In this document: piece by piece, positions 56,575 through 64,000 of the stretch
How positions within the stretch are numbered: the stretch's first letter is position 1
Layout of the letters: every line of letters begins with the position of its first letter
Source: JAKAJA01 sp037440125
GTDB lineage: Bacteria; Acidobacteriota; UBA4820; DSQY01
Assembly: GCA_037440125.1 (NCBI GenBank)
Contig: JBBIUU010000001.1
Coordinates: forward strand, 1 to 64,000
DNA length: 64,000 nt
Direction of reading: 5' to 3'
The notes under the pieces: generated by a model
Databases searched by the model: none
Seen by the model: only the letters and a program-made list of their open reading frames with translations
Told to the model about the DNA's origin: nothing
Program-made: the position numbers and the translations under genes

Positions 56575-59065
56575 CCGTCTCCTCGGCCACCACGTGCGCG
56601 AGAGCGGCGACCTGGTCCCCCGCGTTGGGGGTGATGACCTTGTACCCCTGCGTGCGGCGCCCCACGCGCGAGATGCCCTTTACGGGCGTCCGCAGGATCT
56701 GTCCGCCCGCCGTGATGACCATGATCTCGTCCTGGTCGTGGACGTGGAGGCCGTCCACCACGGGGCCGTTCTTGGCCGTGACCTGGATGTTGATGACGCC
56801 GTAGCCGCCGCGGCCCTGGATGCGGTAGTGGCTGAGCGGGGTCTTCTTGCCGTACCCGCGCTCGGTGACCGTGAGGATGTCGCCCTCCATGGCCACCGCC
56901 TTGCCCTGGCCCTCCTCGTCGGAGGACTCCACCACGGCCCCGCGCAGGATCTCCATCTCCACCACGCGGTCGCCCTGGCGGAGCCGGATGCCGATGACGC
57001 CCATGCTCGTGCGCCCGGTGGCCCGGACCTCCTCCTCGGCGAAGGTGATGCACTGGCCGTTGCGCGTGGCGAGGAAGAGGTGGTCGTTGCCGGCGCTCAC
57101 GCCCGCGCCCACGAGCTCGTCGCCCTCCTGGAAGGTGATGGCGATCTTGCCGTTGGCCCGGATGGACGCGAACTCCGTCATGACGGTCTTCTTGATGAGG
57201 CCCTCGCGCGTGGCCATGACGAGGCAGTGGCTCTCGTCGAAGCAGCCGCGCGTGGGCAGCATGCCGAGGATCTTCTCGCCCTCCTCCAGGGAGAGGAGGT
57301 TCACGAGCGCGCGGCCCTTCGCCGACGGGCTGGCCTCGGGGATCTCGTAGACCTTGAGGGCGTAGACCTTCCCCTTGTTCGTGAAGAACAGGAAGGTCTC
57401 GTGGTTCGTGGCGATGAAGAGGCGCTCCACGAAGTCGTCCTCCCGGGTGGCCATGCCGGCCTTGCCCTTCCCGCCCCGGTGCTGGGAGCGGAACTCGCCG
57501 AGGGAGGTGCGCTTGATGTACCCGCCGTGGGAGACGGTGACCACCATCTCCTCGTCGGGGATGAGCTCCTCCAGGCTGATCTCGCCCGTGGCGTCCAGGA
57601 TCTGCGTGCGGCGCGGGTTGGCGAACTCGGCCTTGAGGGCCCGCGTCTCCGAGCACAGGATGGCGCGCACCTTGGCCTCGCTGCCGAGGATCTCCGTGAG
57701 CTCCTGGATCTTGAGGAGGATCTCGCGGTACTCCTGCAGGATCTTCTCGCGCTCGAGGCCCGTGAGGCGCTGGAGGCGCATCTCTAGGATGGCCTTGGCC
57801 TGGATCTCGCTGAGGCGGAACTGGCTCATGAGCCCGTCGCGGGCGTCGTCGGGCGTCTTCGCGGCGCGGATGAGCGCGATGACGGCGTCGAGGTTGTCCA
57901 GCGCGGTGGTGAGGCCCTCCAAGATGTGGGCCCGCTCCTTGGCGCGCGCGAGGTCGTAGCGCGTGCGCCGGACGATGACCTCCTTGCGGTGCTCGATGAA
58001 GGCCTCGACCATCCCCTTGAGCGTGAGGAGTTTGGGCTGGTTGTTGGCGATGGCCAGGAGCTGGACGCCGAAGGTCGTCTCCATCTCGGTGAACTTGTAG
58101 AGCGACTTCAGGATGATGTCGGGGATCTCCCCGCGGCCCAGCTCGAGCACCACGCGGATCCCCTCGCGGCTCGACTCGTCGCGGATGTCCGTGATGCCCG
58201 TGATGCGCTTCTCGCGCACGAGCTCGGCGATCTTCGTGATGAGGTTCGCCTTGTTGACCTGGTAGGGCACCTCGGTGACGACGATGGCCTCTCGATCCTT
58301 CTTGAACTCCTCCACGTGGGCCCGGGCGCGGACGCGCACGAGGCCCTTTCCCGTCTCGTAGGCCTGGCGGATCCCTTCGCGGCCCAGGATGAGGCCGGCG
58401 GTGGGGAAGTCCGGGCCGGGGACGAGGGCCATGAGCTGGGCCGCCGTGATGTCGGGGTTCTCCACCGTGGCCACGACCGCGTCGCAGACCTCGCCCAGGT
58501 TGTGGGGCGGGATGTTCGTGGCCATGCCCACGGCGATGCCCGCGGAGCCGTTCACGAGGAGGTTGGGCAGGACCGACGGGAGGACCGACGGCTCCGTCTC
58601 CTCGCCGTCGTAGTTGGGGACGAAGTCCACCGTCTCCTTGTCGATGTCGGCTACCATCTGGTGGGCGAGCTTGGCCATGCGGATCTCGGTGTAGCGCATG
58701 GCCGCCGCCGCGTCCCCGTCGATGGAGCCGAAGTTGCCCTGGCCGTCCACGAGGGGGTGGCGCATGGAGAAGTCCTGCGCCATGCGCACGATGGTGTCGT
58801 AGATGGCGGCGTCGCCGTGGGGGTGGTACTTACCCATGACGTCGCCGACGATGCGGGCCGACTTCTTGTAGGCGCGGTTCCAGTGGTTCCCGCCCATGGT
58901 CATGCCGTAGAGAATCCGGCGGTGCACGGGCTTGAGGCCGTCGCGTACGTCGGGGAGGGCCCGCCCGATGATGACGCTCATGGCGTAGTCGAGGTAGCTC
59001 CTGCGGAGCTCCTCCTCGAGCTGCACGGGCACCGGGCGGTCGAAGAGCTGGGTTTCGGTGGTCAT
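56558..59065 (-). CDS. gyrA: DNA gyrase subunit A
   Basis: An 835-residue type II topoisomerase subunit. Catalytic Tyr125 is in AAMRYTEIR. The quinolone region reads YHPHGDAAIYDTIVRMAQ: the usual Ser (E. coli Ser83) is Ala86, while Asp90 (E. coli Asp87) is kept. The C-terminal wheel has a GyrA box variant QHRGGKG (consensus QRRGGKG), supporting gyrase over topo IV. The last residues (PESR) come from a repeat. ATG 59065 follows GAGGG. Downstream of gyrB and near the origin. Confidence 0.97.
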   Translation of the reverse strand: MTTETQLFDRPVPVQLEEELRRSYLDYAMSVIIGRALPDVRDGLKPVHRRILYGMTMGGNHWNRAYKKSARIVGDVMGKYHPHGDAAIYDTIVRMAQDFSMRHPLVDGQGNFGSIDGDAAAAMRYTEIRMAKLAHQMVADIDKETVDFVPNYDGEETEPSVLPSVLPNLLVNGSAGIAVGMATNIPPHNLGEVCDAVVATVENPDITAAQLMALVPGPDFPTAGLILGREGIRQAYETGKGLVRVRARAHVEEFKKDREAIVVTEVPYQVNKANLITKIAELVREKRITGITDIRDESSREGIRVVLELGRGEIPDIILKSLYKFTEMETTFGVQLLAIANNQPKLLTLKGMVEAFIEHRKEVIVRRTRYDLARAKERAHILEGLTTALDNLDAVIALIRAAKTPDDARDGLMSQFRLSEIQAKAILEMRLQRLTGLEREKILQEYREILLKIQELTEILGSEAKVRAILCSETRALKAEFANPRRTQILDATGEISLEELIPDEEMVVTVSHGGYIKRTSLGEFRSQHRGGKGKAGMATREDDFVERLFIATNHETFLFFTNKGKVYALKVYEIPEASPSAKGRALVNLLSLEEGEKILGMLPTRGCFDESHCLVMATREGLIKKTVMTEFASIRANGKIAITFQEGDELVGAGVSAGNDHLFLATRNGQCITFAEEEVRATGRTSMGVIGIRLRQGDRVVEMEILRGAVVESSDEEGQGKAVAMEGDILTVTERGYGKKTPLSHYRIQGRGGYGVINIQVTAKNGPVVDGLHVHDQDEIMVITAGGQILRTPVKGISRVGRRTQGYKVITPNAGDQVAALAHVVAEETEPESR

Positions 59066-59091
59066 TCGGGTCCCTCTGTCAAAAGTCCTTC

Positions 59092-59180
59092 GTCAGTCGT
59101 GAGCAGTGAGTGGTGAGCCGTGAGCCGAAAGGGCGGGCCGCGATCTCCCCTGGCTCGCGGCTCACGGCTGACGGCTCACT
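59092..59180. repeat. Intergenic inverted repeat, GTGAGCCGTGAG type, between gyrB and gyrA
   Basis: The left arm (59092-59129) has GTGAGCAGTGAGTGGTGAG then CCGTGAGCCGAA. The right arm (59150-59180) has GCGGCTCACGGCTGACGGCT, ending against the gyrB stop (59180-59182). Confidence 0.85.
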
Positions 59181-61603
59181 TAGATATCCAGGTTCGTCAC
59201 GTTCAGCGCGTTCTCCTCGATGAACTTGCGCCGGGGTTCGACGGCGTCGCCCATGAGGATTGAGAAGAGCGCGTCGGCCTCCACGGCGTCCTCGATCTTG
59301 ACCTGGAGGAGGCGGCGCCGCGTCGGGTCCATGGTGGTCTCCCAGAGCTGTTCGGGGTTCATCTCGCCCAGACCCTTGTAGCGCTGGACGTGGTGCTTGC
59401 CCTTCACCGCGCCCAGGAGCCCCTCGAGGAGCGCCCGGCGGTCGGAGACCTCCTGCTTGTCGCCGCCGTTCTGGATGGTGAAGGGCGGGTGGTCGAAGGC
59501 CTCGAGCTGGGTGTGCAGGACCTGGAGCGTCGTGAACTCGGAGGCGTGGTGGAGCGAGTGGTTGACGAGGGCCGCCGCCGGGAGGGACGGGTCTTGCGCC
59601 GTGAACCACCAGAGGCTGTGCTCCTGGTCGAACTCCGGCGAGGAGACGTTGAAGCCCTCGCGGCGGAGGGCCTGGACAAGGTCCTCGGTCTGCGCCATGT
59701 CGGCGAAGAGGCCGCGGCTCATGTTCGCCTCGAAAAGCCGGTGGAGGAGCTTCTCCGAGTAACCCTTGTGGCCCATGCGGGAGAGCAGGCGCTCGTAGCG
59801 CTGGATGGCCTCGAGGATCTTGGCGAGGTCCGGACCCTTGAAGACCTTGGAGGAGGCGGGCACCTTCACGGTGTAGGCCTCCACGGCCTTGTTCACGAAG
59901 AAGCGCGTGAGCTCCTCCTCGGTGCGGATGTAGTGCTCCTCCTTGCCCTTGCCCACGCGGTAGAGGGGCGGCTGGGCCACGTACACGTGCCCCTGCTCCA
60001 CGAGCTGGGGGAAGTGCCTGTAGAACAGCGTCAGGAGGAGGGTCCGGATGTGGCTCCCGTCCACGTCCGCGTCGGTCATGATGATGGTCTTGTGGTAGCG
60101 GAGCTTGCCCAGGTCGCAGTCCTCCTTGCCCGTGCCGGCGCCGAGGGCCGTGATGATGGTCCGGATCTCGTTGTTGCTCAGGATCTTGTCCAGGCGCGAC
60201 TTCTCCACGTTGAGGATCTTGCCGCGCAGCGGGAGGATGGCCTGGAACTTCCGGTCGCGCCCCTGCTTGGCGGAGCCGCCGGCGCTGTCGCCCTCCACCA
60301 GGTAGATCTCGCAGAGGGACGGGTCGCGCTCCTGGCAGTCGGCGAGCTTGCCCGGGAGGGACTCGCCGTCGAGGGCGCTCTTGCGGCGCGTGAGCTCGCG
60401 CGCCTTGCGCGCGGCCTCGCGGGCGCGGGCGGCCTCGATGACCTTGCCCACCACCGCCTTGGCCACGTCGGGGTTCTCCTCGAAGAAGCGGCTCAGGTAG
60501 TCGTTGAGCACCGTCTCCACGAGGCCCTTCACCTCCGAGTTGCCGAGCTTGGCCTTGGTCTGGCCCTCGAACTGGGGGTTGGGGATCTTGATAGAGATCA
60601 CCGCCGTGAGCCCCTCGCGCACGTCGTCGCCGGAGAGGCCTATCTTGAGGTTCTTGGCGAGACCGCTCTGCGTGGCGTAAGTGTTGACGGAGCGGGTGAG
60701 CGCCGCGCGGAAGCCCGCGAGGTGCGTGCCGCCCTCGGGCGTGTGGATGGAGTTCACGAAGGAGTACACCATCTCGTTGTAGCCCGAGTTCCACTGCACC
60801 GCCACGTCCATGAGGATCCGGTCCTTCTCGCCCTTGAAGACGAGGGGCTGGGCGTGGAGGAGCGCCTTGCCTCGGTTGAGGTACTCTACGAAGGCGGCGA
60901 TGCCGCCCTCGTACTTGTACTCCGCCTTGCGGCCCTCCTCGCGCTCGTCGAGCAGGACGATCCTCAGCCCCGCGTTGAGGAAGGCGAGCTCGCGCATCCT
61001 CGTGTTGAGGATCTCCCACGAGTAGATCGACTCTTCGAAGATCTCGGTGTCGGGCTTGAAGGTCACGCGCGTGCCGTGCTTGTCCTTGGGCTCGGGTGTT
61101 CCCGTGCGGACGAGGGGGCCCTTGGGGACGCCGCGGCAGTAGCTCTGGACGTAGACGCCGCCGTCGCGCCAGATCTCCACGTCGAGGATCTCGGAGAGCG
61201 CGTTGACCACGCTTACGCCCACGCCGTGGAGGCCTCCCGACACCTTGTAGGCGTTGTTGTCGAACTTGCCGCCCGCGTGCAGGACCGTGAGGACCACTTC
61301 GGCGGCGGGGCGCTTCTCATCGGGGTGCTCGTCCACGGGGATGCCGCGACCGTTGTCTTCGACGGTGACCGAGTCGTCCGCGTGCACCGTCACCTTGATC
61401 TCGTCGCAGAACCCGCCCTGCGCCTCGTCCACCGCGTTGTCCACCACTTCCCAGACGAGGTGGTGGAGGCCCGGAGAGCCCGTGGAGCCGATGTACATGG
61501 CGGGGCGCTTGCGCACCGCCTCCAGGCCCTCCAGGACCTTGATGGAGGAGGCGTCGTAACGGTTCGGGTCGTTCGCCTTCTTGGATTCCTTGGCCACGTT
61601 CAC
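59180..61603 (-). CDS. gyrB: DNA gyrase subunit B
   Basis: An 807-residue ATPase subunit. GHKL motifs EVVDNAVDEAQGG, VEDNGRGIPVD and VSGGLHGVGVSVVNALS; TOPRIM EIYLVEGDSAGGSAKQGRD and the acidic TDADVDGSHIRTLLL; C-terminus RRKFIEENALNVTNLDI is gyrase-like. The start is GTG 61603 (after AGGAG at 3 nt) or GTG 61597 (after AGGAG at 9 nt); the second has better spacing. Confidence 0.98.
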   Translation of the reverse strand: MNVAKESKKANDPNRYDASSIKVLEGLEAVRKRPAMYIGSTGSPGLHHLVWEVVDNAVDEAQGGFCDEIKVTVHADDSVTVEDNGRGIPVDEHPDEKRPAAEVVLTVLHAGGKFDNNAYKVSGGLHGVGVSVVNALSEILDVEIWRDGGVYVQSYCRGVPKGPLVRTGTPEPKDKHGTRVTFKPDTEIFEESIYSWEILNTRMRELAFLNAGLRIVLLDEREEGRKAEYKYEGGIAAFVEYLNRGKALLHAQPLVFKGEKDRILMDVAVQWNSGYNEMVYSFVNSIHTPEGGTHLAGFRAALTRSVNTYATQSGLAKNLKIGLSGDDVREGLTAVISIKIPNPQFEGQTKAKLGNSEVKGLVETVLNDYLSRFFEENPDVAKAVVGKVIEAARAREAARKARELTRRKSALDGESLPGKLADCQERDPSLCEIYLVEGDSAGGSAKQGRDRKFQAILPLRGKILNVEKSRLDKILSNNEIRTIITALGAGTGKEDCDLGKLRYHKTIIMTDADVDGSHIRTLLLTLFYRHFPQLVEQGHVYVAQPPLYRVGKGKEEHYIRTEEELTRFFVNKAVEAYTVKVPASSKVFKGPDLAKILEAIQRYERLLSRMGHKGYSEKLLHRLFEANMSRGLFADMAQTEDLVQALRREGFNVSSPEFDQEHSLWWFTAQDPSLPAAALVNHSLHHASEFTTLQVLHTQLEAFDHPPFTIQNGGDKQEVSDRRALLEGLLGAVKGKHHVQRYKGLGEMNPEQLWETTMDPTRRRLLQVKIEDAVEADALFSILMGDAVEPRRKFIEENALNVTNLDI

Positions 61604-61633
61604 GTTCTCCTAAAGCCGGCTGCCCCGACGGGG

Positions 61634-62695
61634 TCAGCGCTCTTCCGAAATGTGCCCCGCCTCCACGCGGAAGCGGTGGAGCGGACCCCAGACGGACTCC
61701 AGGGGCCGCGTCGCGGTCATCACGAGCTGGGCCTTGCCCTGCGTGAGGTTCATCATCTGCGAGATGCGGCGCTCGTCGAGCTCCGCCTCCACATCGTCGA
61801 GGAGGAAGACGGGGGGCTGCGCGTCGAGGTCGTGGAGGAGCTGGACGCGGGTGAGCTTGAGAAGCCACAGCGCCGTGCGCACCTGACCGCCCGAGCCGAA
61901 GGAGGCCAGGGGCCTGCCGTCCATGAGGATCTCCACGGCGTCGCGCTGGGGACCCACGATGGCGGCGCCTCGTCGGATCTCCTCGTGCCGGACCCCGTCG
62001 AGGGCCTTCCGAAGATCCTCCCCGCCATTGGGGCGGTACTCCACGCTCACCCGCTCAGGGATCTCCAGGTCCCGCGAGAGCTTCTGGAGCATGTCGTTCA
62101 CGGCCCGCGCTGTGCCGGTCCGTTCCTTCCTCACCTCCTCGCCGAGCCGGCGGAAGGTGTCGGTCCAGGCGTCGAGCTCTGCGGCGTGTTTGGCGGAGTA
62201 ACCCCTCAGCACGGCGCCGCGCTGCTCCCTCGCCCGCCCGAAGGCCATGAGGGTGTCGAGGTACGCCGGTCGACGCCAGACGGCGGTCCCGTCGAGGAAG
62301 TCGCGGCGGTGTCTCGGCACGCCCTCGACGAGGCCGCGGTCCTCCACGCTTAGCACGACCACGGGAAGCATCTGGAGATACTCGGAAAGGCACGCGGGGG
62401 ACTCGTCTCGCTCGTAGCGCTTGCCCCTGGAGCCCAGCTCCACCCTCAGGGAGTGGCGCACGCCGTGACGCACGATCTCGCCCTCCACGCTCGCGCCGGG
62501 CGCGCCCTCCTGAACCAGGTATTTCAGGCGGTTCTCCCGGAAGGACCGGGTCGTCCCGAGCATGTAGATGGCCTCCAGCACGTTCGTCTTACCTTGGGCG
62601 TTGGGTCCGTAAAACAGGGTGACGGGCCCGCTGAACTGGATCTGCGAGCCCGTCAGGTTCCTGAAATGGTCGACCCGGATCCCGTTCAGCCTCAA
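61634..62695 (-). CDS. recF: DNA replication/repair protein RecF
   Basis: A 353-residue SMC-like ATPase for gap repair and replication restart. Walker A GPNAQGKTNVLEAIYMLG, the signature SFGSGGQVRTALWLLKL and Walker B FLLDDVEAELDERR are complete. The TTG start at 62695 follows GAGG by 5 nt, 7 nt after the dnaN stop, so co-transcribed with dnaN. Confidence 0.95.
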   Translation of the reverse strand: MRLNGIRVDHFRNLTGSQIQFSGPVTLFYGPNAQGKTNVLEAIYMLGTTRSFRENRLKYLVQEGAPGASVEGEIVRHGVRHSLRVELGSRGKRYERDESPACLSEYLQMLPVVVLSVEDRGLVEGVPRHRRDFLDGTAVWRRPAYLDTLMAFGRAREQRGAVLRGYSAKHAAELDAWTDTFRRLGEEVRKERTGTARAVNDMLQKLSRDLEIPERVSVEYRPNGGEDLRKALDGVRHEEIRRGAAIVGPQRDAVEILMDGRPLASFGSGGQVRTALWLLKLTRVQLLHDLDAQPPVFLLDDVEAELDERRISQMMNLTQGKAQLVMTATRPLESVWGPLHRFRVEAGHISEER

Positions 62696-62702
62696 TCCGA
62701 CC

Positions 62703-63830
62703 TCAGTCCAACCTCAGCGGCATGACCACATGCTTGTGCATCCTCTCGGTGTCGGGCCGCACGGGCTGGAAGACCGCCTGCGCCCCGGAGTCCCTCATGG
62801 CGAGGGATACCTGCTCCGTGTCGGCGACGGTGAGGAAGTCGATGATGAAGTCCACGTTGAAGCAGATGGTGATGGCCTCGCCCTCGTAGGTCTCGCACAC
62901 CAGGTATTCGCGGCCCTCGTCCCCCGTCTCCTGGTTCCGGACCACGAGCTCCACCGTGCCGCCGGGGCTGAAGAGGAGCGTGACGGCGCGCGTCTTGGTC
63001 TCGGCCACCATGGCCACGCGGCGCAGGCGCTCGAGGAGCGCGAGGCGCCCGACGACGGCCTTCTTGTCCGAATCGGTGGGCAGGACGCGCTCGTAGGCGG
63101 GGAAGGTGGAATCCATGAGCCTGCTGTAGAAGAAGCGGTTCTCCAGCTCCATGAAGATGTGGTTCTCCTTGAAGGAGAGCTTCACGTCGCCGCCTGTCTC
63201 GAGCTTGATGAACTCGAGTAGGGTTTTCCGGGGTACCAGCGCCCTGCGAGGGGTGGCGACCTCGATGGGACCCTTCCACTGGGAGAAGGTGAGCCGGTGC
63301 GAATCGGTGGAGACGATCGTCAGGTCGCCCTGCTCGAGAATCATGAGGGCGCCGCGGATCGAGTAGCGGTTGTCGTCGGTGCCCACGGAGACGAGAGCAT
63401 CCTGGACGCACCCCCTGAGCGCTTCGGAAGGGAGGACGAGGGTTTCGGCGTCGGCGGCATGGAGGAGGGTGGGGTAGTCCTCCTCGGGGAGCGTGTGGAG
63501 GAGGTACTCCTGCTTGCCCCCCTCGGGCTGGATGAAGAGCTTGTTCTCCGGCGTGGACCGGATGGCCAGGGGCGCCTCCTGTCCCGCGAAGGCCTTCACG
63601 ATGGGGCCGAAAGTCTTGGCGGGAACGGTGATGGCGCCGGGCTGGGTCACCTCGGCGGGGCACCGCGTCCTTAACGTCACCTCCAGATCGGTGGCCGCCA
63701 GCTCGAGGTGGTCGCCCTCGGCTCTCAGGAGCAGGTTGGAGAGGATGGGAATGGTGGCCTTGGTCTCCACAATCCCAAGGGCCAAGCTCAGCTCGGTCTG
63801 CAGGGCTTTCGCATCCACTCGAATATTCAT
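62703..63830 (-). CDS. dnaN: DNA polymerase III beta subunit (sliding clamp)
   Basis: A 375-residue clamp with three repeated domains. LSLALGIVETKATIPILSNL at the start, GLMILEQGDL-like RGALMILEQGDLTIVSTDSH in the middle, and HKHVVMPLRLD at the end (the classic VMPxR C-terminus). ATG 63830 follows AGGAGAGG. First complete gene of the origin cluster dnaN-recF-gyrB-gyrA. Confidence 0.97.
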   Translation of the reverse strand: MNIRVDAKALQTELSLALGIVETKATIPILSNLLLRAEGDHLELAATDLEVTLRTRCPAEVTQPGAITVPAKTFGPIVKAFAGQEAPLAIRSTPENKLFIQPEGGKQEYLLHTLPEEDYPTLLHAADAETLVLPSEALRGCVQDALVSVGTDDNRYSIRGALMILEQGDLTIVSTDSHRLTFSQWKGPIEVATPRRALVPRKTLLEFIKLETGGDVKLSFKENHIFMELENRFFYSRLMDSTFPAYERVLPTDSDKKAVVGRLALLERLRRVAMVAETKTRAVTLLFSPGGTVELVVRNQETGDEGREYLVCETYEGEAITICFNVDFIIDFLTVADTEQVSLAMRDSGAQAVFQPVRPDTERMHKHVVMPLRLD

Positions 63831-63867
63831 AGAAGCCTCTCCTCTAGCAAGTAGAGTTAGTAGGGCG

Positions 63868-63996
63868 TGTGGAACGGTGGAAAAGCTCTGGATAGCCATC
63901 AAAAGTCAAGCCAAACACCGAAGGGATTCCCTGTGAAAAACTGCGTGCGCACCTGTGGCCTACCCGGTGTCGAGCCGGGCCTTCAAGTTTTCCACA
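63868..63996. other. Candidate oriC edge with DnaA-box-like sites
   Basis: Upstream of dnaN, one site is 8 of 9 to the TTATCCACA box (TTTTCCACA, 63988-63996). Three are 7 of 9 on the reverse strand (GGTGGAAAA 63876-63884, TCTGGATAG 63887-63895, TGTGAAAAA 63932-63940), with a weaker TGTGGAACG at 63868. The full origin, if present, continues past the right edge. Confidence 0.5.
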
Positions 63997-64000
63997 GGCC

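Noticed and set aside
59390..62353. A 987-codon plus-strand frame
   Set aside because: Antisense to gyrB and recF, which are certain; no recognisable domain.

Overview
This is a 64 kb stretch of a GC-rich (roughly 65-70% by eye) Gram-negative-type bacterial chromosome. Signal peptides, a Tat-dependent protein, lipoproteins, two-component proteins and the gene orders tilS-hpt-ftsH-folP and dnaN-recF-gyrB-gyrA fit an Acidobacteriota- or deltaproteobacteria-like lineage; this placement is inference. One run of 100 Ns flanked by identical 55-bp copies shows a draft scaffold, possibly a metagenome bin.

Left part (1-6400, all minus strand): the start of a citrate-lyase alpha-like gene, a fused citrate-lyase ACP/beta gene, a two-gene LeuCD-type hydro-lyase, a second LeuC-LeuD hydro-lyase fused into one chain, and an HD-domain hydrolase. 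Together they suggest a 2-/3-hydroxyacid dehydration and cleavage pathway (citrate, or citramalate/mesaconate). A foreign-looking GxxExxY nuclease-fold gene sits between leuD and leuC inside the loop of an intergenic inverted repeat.

6.4-20 kb: a large propeller-type hybrid sensor kinase, a membrane protein, an isocitrate-dehydrogenase-like enzyme, a membrane sulfatase/LTA-synthase-like protein, a nucleobase-permease-like transporter, an M14 carboxypeptidase, a thioesterase, a cyclophilin and an AlkA-like glycosylase.

20-31.5 kb: an elongator tRNA-Met followed by the housekeeping operon tilS-hpt-ftsH-folP, a tRNA-Cys, a beta-lactamase-fold hydrolase, several unknown genes, and an ECF sigma / zinc-finger anti-sigma / membrane-protein operon with an ECF-type promoter in front of it.

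31.5-55 kb: a GapN-type aldehyde dehydrogenase, a prolyl oligopeptidase overlapping a YgeA-like racemase, an M20 peptidase, an RDD protein, a gene split by the assembly gap, a DUF362 Tat protein, a methyltransferase, a ferredoxin-domain protein, an M43 metalloprotease, a VOC-cupin pair, a spermidine-synthase-like membrane protein, an AmmeMemoRadiSam pair carrying export signals, MntP, a dienelactone hydrolase and a Mn-type superoxide dismutase.

55-64 kb: a Cys-rich response regulator, a small transaldolase, and gyrA, gyrB, recF and dnaN on the minus strand. The right edge carries DnaA-box-like sites and is probably next to oriC and dnaA.

The most distinctive property of the window is its intergenic DNA. 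At least a dozen gene boundaries carry purine-rich arms built from 8-10 bp units (GTGAG, CCGGAGAG, CACGGAG and similar types), often as inverted pairs. Some arms overlap stop codons or supply start codons, and one pair has a gene in its loop.
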